Under the pieces are notes generated by a model. That model was not told the origin of the DNA. It made no database searches and was given only the letters and a program-made list of their open reading frames with translations. Made by a program: the position numbers and the translations under genes. DNA of 64,000 bases from Streptomyces sp. NBC_00237 (GTDB lineage: Bacteria; Actinomycetota; Actinomycetes; Streptomycetales; Streptomycetaceae): positions 1,984,001-2,048,000 of the forward strand of contig NZ_JAPEMT010000002.1 of assembly GCF_026342435.1 (NCBI RefSeq), written 5' to 3'. This document shows, one piece after another, positions 60,201 through 64,000 of the stretch. Position 1 is the stretch's first letter; the number at the start of each line of letters is the position of its first letter.

Positions 60201-61109
60201 GACTACACCCCGCTCCAGTACCTCACGGACGACCAGGCCCGCTACAACGTCTACGACTCGCTGCTGAGCGAGTACGCGGCGATGGGCTTCGAGTACGGCT
60301 ACTCGCTGGCCCGCCCCGAGTCGCTGGTCATCTGGGAAGCCCAGTTCGGCGACTTCGTCAACGGCGCGCAGACCGTCATGGACGAGTTCATCTCCTCCGC
60401 CGAGCAGAAGTGGGGCCAGACGTCCGGCGTCACCCTGCTCCTCCCGCACGGTTACGAGGGCCAGGGCCCGGACCACTCGTCCGCCCGCCCGGAGCGCTTC
60501 CTCCAGATGTGCGCCCAGAACAACATGACGGTCGCCATGCCGACCCTCCCCTCCAACTACTTCCACCTGCTGCGGTGGCAGGTCCACAACCCGCACCACA
60601 AGCCGCTCATCGTCTTCACCCCGAAGTCGATGCTGCGTCTGAAGGCGGCGGCGTCGAAGGCGGAGGAGTTCACCACGGGCGGCTTCCGTCCGGTCATCGG
60701 CGACGCTTCCGTCGACGCCTCGGCCGTCCGCAAGGTCGTCTTCTGCGCGGGCAAGGTCTACTACGACCTGGATGCCGAGCGGCAGAAGCGCGGCGCCACG
60801 GACACCGCGATCATCCGTCTCGAACGCCTCTACCCCCTGCCGGGTGCGGAGCTCCAGGCCGAGATCGCCAAGTACCCGAACGCCGAGAAGTACCTGTGGG
60901 CCCAGGAGGAGCCGGCGAACCAGGGCGCATGGCCCTTCATCGCCCTCAACCTGATCGACCACCTCGACCTGGCCGTCGGCGCGGACATCCCGCACGGTGA
61001 GCGCCTGCGCCGCATCTCGCGCCCGCACAGCTCGTCGCCGGCCGTCGGCTCGGCGAAGCGTCACCAGGCGGAGCAGCAGGCGCTGGTGAACGAGGTCTTC
61101 GACGCGTAG
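57258..61109 (+). CDS. kgd: Multifunctional 2-oxoglutarate metabolism enzyme (2-oxoglutarate decarboxylase / dehydrogenase E1-E2-like)
   Basis: 1283 aa from GTG. N-terminal E1 segment FGPNEWLVDEIYQQYLQDP (about 25-45), an Ala/Pro linker about 75-165, an acyltransferase (E2o-like) domain to about 400 with TSTYDHRVIQGAASGEFL, then a full thiamin-diphosphate E1 module with GDDPEAVVRVARLAFEFRQ and RRRGHNEGDNPQFTNP. Actinobacterial fusion of E1o and E2o that runs the 2-oxoglutarate step of the TCA cycle and is regulated by GarA-type FHA proteins in relatives. The GTG start removes a non-homologous 60-residue upstream extension. Strong terminator follows. Confidence 0.96.
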   Translation: MSSQSTSSSSHSSTGQDGQGKNPAAAFGPNEWLVDEIYQQYLQDPSSVDRAWWDFFADYKPGATGGTAEKSAPAAQAPVAPAAQVPAPAQPAQPAPAAQAPVTQAPAAPAQPAVAPAAKPAAAAPAAPAPAQAAPAATAPAPAQKAAPVKPAPAAEATSAPAGPEYVTLRGPSAAVAKNMNASIEVPTATSVRAVPVKLLFDNRIVINNHLKRARGGKISFTHLIGFAMVQAIKAMPSMNYSFTTKDGKPTLVKPEHINFGLAIDLVKPNGDRQLVVAGIKKAETLDFFEFWQAYEDIVRRARDNKLTMDDFTGVTVSLTNPGGLGTVHSVPRLMPGQSVIMGVGSMDYPAEFQGTSQDTLNKLGISKVMTLTSTYDHRVIQGAASGEFLRNVANLLLGESGFYDDVFKALRIPYEPVRWLKDIDASHDDDVTKAARVFELIHSYRVRGHVMADTDPLEYKQRKHPDLDINEHGLTLWDLEREFAVGGFASKSMMKLRDILGVLRDSYCRTTGIEFMHIQDPKQRKWIQDRVERPHSKPEREEQLRILRRLNAAEAFETFLQTKYVGQKRFSLEGGESVIPLLDAVIDSAAESRLDEVVIGMAHRGRLNVLANIVGKSYAQIFREFEGNLDPKSMHGSGDVKYHLGAEGTFTGLDGEQIKVSLAANPSHLEAVDPVLEGIARARQDIINKGGTDFTVLPVALHGDAAFAGQGVVAETFNMSQLRGYRTGGTVHIVINNQVGFTAAPEASRSSMYATDVARMIEAPIFHVNGDDPEAVVRVARLAFEFRQTFNKDVVIDLICYRRRGHNEGDNPQFTNPQMVTLIDKKRSVRKLYTESLIGRGDITLEEAEQALQDFQGQLEKVFAEVREATATPAAAPYSDPQAEFPVAVNTAISQEAVKRIGESQVNIPDNIHVHPRLMPQMQRRAASIDDGTIDWGMGETLAIGSLLMEGTPVRLAGQDSRRGTFGQRHAVLVDQETGEDYTPLQYLTDDQARYNVYDSLLSEYAAMGFEYGYSLARPESLVIWEAQFGDFVNGAQTVMDEFISSAEQKWGQTSGVTLLLPHGYEGQGPDHSSARPERFLQMCAQNNMTVAMPTLPSNYFHLLRWQVHNPHHKPLIVFTPKSMLRLKAAASKAEEFTTGGFRPVIGDASVDASAVRKVVFCAGKVYYDLDAERQKRGATDTAIIRLERLYPLPGAELQAEIAKYPNAEKYLWAQEEPANQGAWPFIALNLIDHLDLAVGADIPHGERLRRISRPHSSSPAVGSAKRHQAEQQALVNEVFDA

Positions 61110-61144
61110 TCGCTGTGCGCTCGGCGGTACATGGTGAGTGACTG

Positions 61145-61187
61145 GGGCCCGCCCCCGCGAGAGGTTCTCGCGGGGGCGGGCCCTTTT
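61145..61187 (+). terminator. Intrinsic terminator after kgd (18-bp stem, T-run)
   Basis: GGGCCCGCCCCCGCGAGA (61145-61162), loop GGT, TCTCGCGGGGGCGGGCCC (61166-61183), then TTTT. The strongest terminator in the window. Confidence 0.95.
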
Positions 61188-61210
61188 CCCTGGCCGATTA
61201 ATCTGTACCC

Positions 61211-61396
61211 ATGTACTTCACTGACCGTGGCATCGAAGAGCTGGAGAAGCGGCGCGGCGAGGAGGAGGTCACTTTCGAGTGGCTCGCCGAGCAGCTGCGT
61301 ACGTTCGTGGACCTCAATCCGGACTTCGAGGTCCCGGTGGAACGCCTCGCCACGTGGCTGGCCCGCCTCGACGACGAGGACGAGGACGACGAGTAG
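61211..61396 (+). CDS. DUF6104-type small acidic protein
   Basis: 61 aa. MYFTDRGIEELEKRRGEEEVTFEWLAEQLRTFVDLNP, a helical pair, then an acidic tail DDEDEDDE. The family is conserved next to kgd in Streptomyces as I recall. It is too small for a catalytic domain; a protein-protein adaptor is possible. Separated from kgd by a terminator, so it has its own promoter. A possible start site lies in the CCTGGCCGATTAATCTGTACCC leader. Confidence 0.85.
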   Translation: MYFTDRGIEELEKRRGEEEVTFEWLAEQLRTFVDLNPDFEVPVERLATWLARLDDEDEDDE

Positions 61397-61416
61397 CCAC
61401 ACGGCTGTCTCGCGCC

Positions 61417-61462
61417 CGTGCGGGCGCGTCGTGGCTGGCCGCGCAGTTCCCCGCGCCCCTAA
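61417..61462 (+). repeat. Interspersed repeat, copy B (right half only)
   Basis: CGTGCGGGCGCGTCGTGGCTGG and CGCGCAGTTCCCCGCGCCCCTAA, matching the right half of copies A and C. Starts 20 bp after the DUF6104 stop. Confidence 0.75.
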
Positions 61463-61492
61463 ATGCCCTCCCTTCGGGCTCCGCCCTCCGCA

Positions 61493-61620
61493 CCCCCTCG
61501 GGCTCCGCTTCCGCCCAACCCCCTCGGGCTCCGCTTCCGCCTAGCCCCCTCGGGCGGCGCCTCCGCCCAGCCCCCCTGGGCTCCGCCCTCCGCCTCCCCA
61601 GCCCCCTTGGGCGGCGGGGC
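61493..61620 (+). repeat. 26-bp tandem repeat array
   Basis: Units at 61493, 61519 and 61545 (CCCCCTCGGGCTCCGCTTCC type), then longer decayed units to about 61620. Both strands are open in several frames, which explains the spurious ORFs here. Confidence 0.8.
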
Positions 61621-61744
61621 CGCCCCCCGGGGGCGGAACGGGCGGGCAAGGGGGCGGCCCCCCTCGCTCCGGGCCCACCCCGGAGCCGCCCGCTGGTACC
61701 TCGCCCCATGGGTGCGCCGCACCGGGGTGGCCTGCGGCGCTGCC

Positions 61745-61840
61745 CCGGTCCCGCCCCTTCACCTAAAGCGCTCGCCGCGCGGCAGTCCCGCAACACGTGC
61801 GGGTGCGTTGGGGCTGGGCGCGCAGTTCCCCGTGCCCCTA
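61745..61840 (+). repeat. Interspersed ~95-bp repeat, copy C (near complete)
   Basis: CCGGTCCCGCCCCTTCACCT, AAAGCGCTCGCCGCGCGGC, GTGCGGGTGCGTTGGGGCTG, CGCGCAGTTCCCCGTGCCCC. Its last bases supply the TAG stop of the minus-strand gene at 61838. Reverse complement of copy A with few changes. Confidence 0.85.
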
Positions 61841-62671
61841 GGAGCGCGTTCGCACCCGGTCGTACGTCAGGCCCACCGCCCCCTGCACCACCATCAAGCC
61901 ACCAGCCACCACCCACCCGGCGGAGCCCCTGCGCACGCCCCACACCACCATCGGCACCCCCACCCCCACCTGCACCGCCCCGATCGCCCGCGCCCTCGGC
62001 CCCCGTACCCAGGCCGCCAGCGGGCCCTGTTCCACCCAGTCCAGCTCCGCGCGCAGCGCGTCGCGCCAGCCCGACCACTCCACCGTCTGCGTGTCCGTGC
62101 CGACCCTGGCGACCGCCCGCAGCCGGTCCGCGCTCTCCCCCGGTGTCAGGCCGACGGGCAGCGCCAGTCCCGCCCGGTGGAGTACGGCGATCAGCCCGAG
62201 CAGCCTCGCTCGCGCGTCCGCGTCGTCGTCGGGCCCGGTCAGCGCCTCCAGGCTTTCCATGTCGTGTACGGGGTCGAGCCCGAGCCGCACCGCGAAGGTC
62301 CGCATCGCCTCGTCCTCGCCCAGCGGGGTGCCGTCGGCCAGCCACTCGTAGCCCACCGTCCGCCGGAACCCGGAGGCGAGCGTGTATCCGGCCCGGTCCG
62401 GGTCCCACCACAGGGCCAGCACCGGCCAGTTGGTGCCGATGGCGAGGGCTGACGCCCAGCCCGCGAGGACCCGGTCGACGGGCTCGTACGCGTCCCCCGT
62501 GGCCAGCCACGGCTTGCCCTCGGGGACCACGACGCTCCAGCCGTCCCCGGCGGGGGCGAGCAGGACGCGTTCCCGCAGCAGCGGGAGCGCGGGGCGTACG
62601 TCGGCGACCGGGGCCCGGCAGAGGAGCAGGGCCCCGGTGGCGTGCACGGACGGGGAATCGGGGTGAGACAT
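61838..62671 (-). CDS. Membrane-associated protein of unknown function
   Basis: 277 aa from ATG 62671 (GTG 62680 would add three residues). The N-terminal 190 residues look soluble (WSVVVPEGKPWLATGDAYEPVDRVL, ALAIGTNWPVLALWWDPDRAGYTLASGF). The last 55 hold one or two hydrophobic helices (AIGAVQVGVGVPMVVWGV, GWVVAGGLMVVQGAVGL), so it may be tail-anchored. No family recognised. Divergent from the DUF4097-padR operon; its stop codon lies inside an interspersed repeat. Confidence 0.7.
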   Translation of the reverse strand: MSHPDSPSVHATGALLLCRAPVADVRPALPLLRERVLLAPAGDGWSVVVPEGKPWLATGDAYEPVDRVLAGWASALAIGTNWPVLALWWDPDRAGYTLASGFRRTVGYEWLADGTPLGEDEAMRTFAVRLGLDPVHDMESLEALTGPDDDADARARLLGLIAVLHRAGLALPVGLTPGESADRLRAVARVGTDTQTVEWSGWRDALRAELDWVEQGPLAAWVRGPRARAIGAVQVGVGVPMVVWGVRRGSAGWVVAGGLMVVQGAVGLTYDRVRTRS

Positions 62672-62744
62672 ATGGCCCACGCTAGGTTAAATCACTCTTT
62701 CTCACCTCCCGCACCCTCCCGCCCTTATGTTGACTTCACCCAAC

Positions 62745-62784
62745 CGCGATATATCGTGTTGAAGAGAAGACGCGATATGTTGCG
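62745..62784. promoter_or_regulatory. Paired CGCGATAT motifs, candidate PadR operator
   Basis: CGATATATCG palindrome (62747-62756) inside CGCGATATATCG, and a second CGCGATATGTTGCG at 62771. The two CGCGATAT copies are 26 bp apart. They lie 70-110 bp upstream of the DUF4097 gene, whose operon ends in padR, so autoregulation is likely. AT-rich sites like these are rare in this GC-rich background. Confidence 0.7.
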
Positions 62785-62854
62785 TCGCACGATCACCGTG
62801 CGGCAGCGGCCTGACCCGCGCAGCCCGAGCCCGCCCTCGACCGGGGAGATCGCC

Positions 62855-63802
62855 ATGACCGAGTGGTCCGTCACCGAACCGCAGAAACTCACCTTCGACG
62901 AGCCCGTCGACACCCTCAGCGTCCGGATCGTCAACGGCACCGTGAACGTCGTGGGCACGGAGGACGCGTCCGCCGGCGCCCGCCTTGAGGTGACCGAGAT
63001 CGACGGTCCACCCCTGGTGGTCACCCTCGAAGGCGGCACGCTGACCGTCACGTACGAGGACCTGCCCTGGAAGAGCGGGAAGGGCTTCCTGAGCTTCCTG
63101 GACCGGCAGAGCTGGCACCGCACGGCGGCGGTCACGCTCGCCGTACCGGCCGCCGCGAAGGTGAGCGTGGGCGTGGTCGGGGCGAGCGCGGTGGTCTCCG
63201 GCATCCGGGGCCGCACCGACGTACGCGGAGTCACCGGCGACACGACGCTGGTCGGCCTGACCGGCAAGGTCAACGCCGATACGGTCTCCGGCAACCTGGA
63301 GGCCCACTCCCTCACCGGCGACCTGCACTTCAAGTCGGTCTCGGGCGACCTGACGATGGTCGACGGGGCCGGTTCGTCCGTACGGGCGGAGTCGGTGGGC
63401 GGCGCGATGGTCATCGACGTCGACCCGGCGCGCAACGGCCCCGCCGACATCGCCCTGACGACGGTCTCCGGCGAGGTGGCGATCCGCCTTCCGCACCCGG
63501 CGGACGCGAAGGTCGAGGCGAACACGACGAGCGGACAGGTCTCCAGCGCCTTCGAGGACCTGCGGATCTCCGGGCAGTGGGCGCAGAAGAAGATCACGGG
63601 CACGCTGGGCACGGGCGCGGGCAAACTCCGCGCGACGACCGTGTCCGGCTCGATCGCCCTGCTGCGCCGCCCGCCGACGGACGACCTGCCGGTGGACGAC
63701 CTGCCGGTGGACGACGCCCCGACGGGCGACGCTCCGCTGGGTGGCGCCCCGAAGGACACCCCCTCCGCCCCCTCCGACTCGCCCTCCGGAAAGGTCCTCT
63801 GA
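62855..63802 (+). CDS. DUF4097-family beta-repeat protein
   Basis: 315 aa from ATG 62855 with GGGGAG upstream. The middle (about 100-260) is a repeating beta pattern of about 20 residues (GVTGDTTLVGLTGKVNADTVSGNLEAHSLTG in outline), as in DUF4097/adhesin-like right-handed beta helices. The C-terminus has PVDDLPVDDAPTGDAP repeats. No signal peptide. Immediately followed at 1 bp by a padR gene, a pairing frequent in Streptomyces and known from PadR-controlled operons. Function unknown. Confidence 0.88.
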   Translation: MTEWSVTEPQKLTFDEPVDTLSVRIVNGTVNVVGTEDASAGARLEVTEIDGPPLVVTLEGGTLTVTYEDLPWKSGKGFLSFLDRQSWHRTAAVTLAVPAAAKVSVGVVGASAVVSGIRGRTDVRGVTGDTTLVGLTGKVNADTVSGNLEAHSLTGDLHFKSVSGDLTMVDGAGSSVRAESVGGAMVIDVDPARNGPADIALTTVSGEVAIRLPHPADAKVEANTTSGQVSSAFEDLRISGQWAQKKITGTLGTGAGKLRATTVSGSIALLRRPPTDDLPVDDLPVDDAPTGDAPLGGAPKDTPSAPSDSPSGKVL

Positions 63803-63803
63803 C

Positions 63804-64000
63804 ATGCCTCCCGTCTTCGCCCACGGCCGCCTCCGCCTCTACCTCCTCAAGCTGCTGGACGAGGCACCGCGCCACGGCTACGAGGTCATCCGCCTGCTCG
63901 AAGAGCGCTTCGAGGGCCTGTACGCACCCTCGGCGGGCACCGTCTACCCCCGCCTCGCCAAGCTGGAGGCCGAGGGCCTGGTCACGCACGCCACCGAGGG
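63804..64000 (+). CDS. PadR-family regulator (truncated by window end)
   Basis: First 65 codons of a PadR regulator: LRLYLLKLLDEAPRHGYEVIRLLEERFEGLYAPSAGTVYPRLAKLEAEGLV, with the winged-helix GYEV and SAGTVYPRL blocks that define the family. One bp after the DUF4097 stop, so co-transcribed. The AT-rich sites at 62745-62784 are the likely operator. C-terminal effector part is outside the window. Confidence 0.92.
   Translation, partial: MPPVFAHGRLRLYLLKLLDEAPRHGYEVIRLLEERFEGLYAPSAGTVYPRLAKLEAEGLVTHATE

Larger units (their letters stand above)
61397..61837. other. Repeat-rich convergent spacer
   Basis: 441 bp with two repeat copies (61417-61462, 61745-61840) flanking a 26-bp tandem array (61493-61570 and decayed units to about 61620). 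The long ORFs crossing it are compositional. No gene seen. Confidence 0.7.

Noticed and set aside
61463..61744. Several overlapping ORFs on both strands in the 61.4-61.8 kb spacer
   Set aside because: They arise from a 26-bp GC-rich tandem repeat open in many frames; no protein-like sequence.
1..64000. CRISPR array, tRNA or rRNA genes, prophage, biosynthetic gene cluster
   Set aside because: Short tandem repeats here lack spacers of CRISPR type; no tRNA cloverleaf, rRNA or phage structural genes, and no PKS/NRPS or terpene synthase genes were seen.

Overview
The window is high-GC actinobacterial chromosome, almost certainly Streptomyces. The genes use strongly GC3-biased codons, GTG and TTG starts are frequent, and start/stop overlaps (ATGA, GTGA) are common. 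Family content also fits: a conservon (roadblock / DUF742 / GTPase / NIT-domain sensor kinase), a split NHEJ pair, the actinobacterial multifunctional 2-oxoglutarate decarboxylase, a class E/F-type sortase and the short DUF6104 protein. From memory, the gene order resembles the S. coelicolor chromosome between ku and the 2-oxoglutarate decarboxylase gene. That comparison was not computed. I see no rRNA, tRNA, CRISPR array, prophage or secondary-metabolite cluster, so this is largely chromosomal core with small accessory patches.

Layout. 1-1797: divergent ku and LigD-type polymerase (NHEJ). 2044-3488: NERD-domain protein and a zinc-ribbon protein. 3585-6984: lipid-anchored sortase, repetitive lipoprotein, sensor kinase without a partner regulator, and a small SH3-like secreted protein. 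7080-10000: translationally coupled SEDS glycosyltransferase (FtsW/RodA type) and class B penicillin-binding protein. 10142-13294: compact amidase, ADP-ribosylglycohydrolase, alpha/beta hydrolase. 13505-15400: TetR regulator divergent from a methyltransferase with a clear palindromic operator, then an IS transposase remnant. 15403-17727: two divergent di-iron proteins. 17831-24959: an envelope block with L,D-transpeptidase, FemX-like peptidyltransferase coupled to MurJ, then response regulator / kinase / GerMN-like lipoprotein. 25083-27421: TetR, a small conserved protein and an NlpC/P60 hydrolase. 27425-33232: a complete conservon with a styrene-monooxygenase-like flavoprotein as its last gene. 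33619-36079: PP2C-like protein, MarR regulator, secreted GH25 lysozyme. 36153-40186: secreted M4 metallopeptidase divergent from a TrmB/LuxR-type regulator. 40403-42869: AraC regulator, VOC protein, F420-type LLM oxidoreductase. 42999-45413: lon with a HAIR-like operator. 45585-50913: GNAT protein, collagen-like secreted protein, lipoprotein, serine hydrolase, rhomboid-like membrane protein, TetR. 51366-54521: GH3 glycosidase and exported SurE. 54934-56966: OmpR-type two-component pair. 57258-61396: kgd and DUF6104. 61838-64000: hypothetical protein, DUF4097 protein and a truncated padR.

Many genes deal with the cell envelope: SEDS/PBP, L,D-transpeptidase, FemX, MurJ, NlpC/P60, lysozyme, sortase, and three sensor kinases, two with lipoprotein neighbours. 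Regulation is readable at several divergent or leader regions: a 28-bp palindrome at the TetR/methyltransferase pair, a HAIR-like element at lon, a paired AT-rich motif at the DUF4097-padR operon, a nested hairpin that would bury the sortase ribosome-binding site, and a two-tier inverted repeat between the M4 peptidase and its likely regulator.

Between genes, the notable signals are strong U-poor hairpins at convergent gene ends, an interspersed repeat of about 95 bp present in four whole or partial copies all near gene 3' ends, and many short tandem repeats with units of 9, 10, 12, 15, 21 or 26 bp. I did not find one clearly unprecedented multi-gene system. The best candidates for new biology are the conservon linked to a StyA-like flavoprotein, the divergent di-iron pair, and the sortase/lipoprotein/orphan-kinase cluster.
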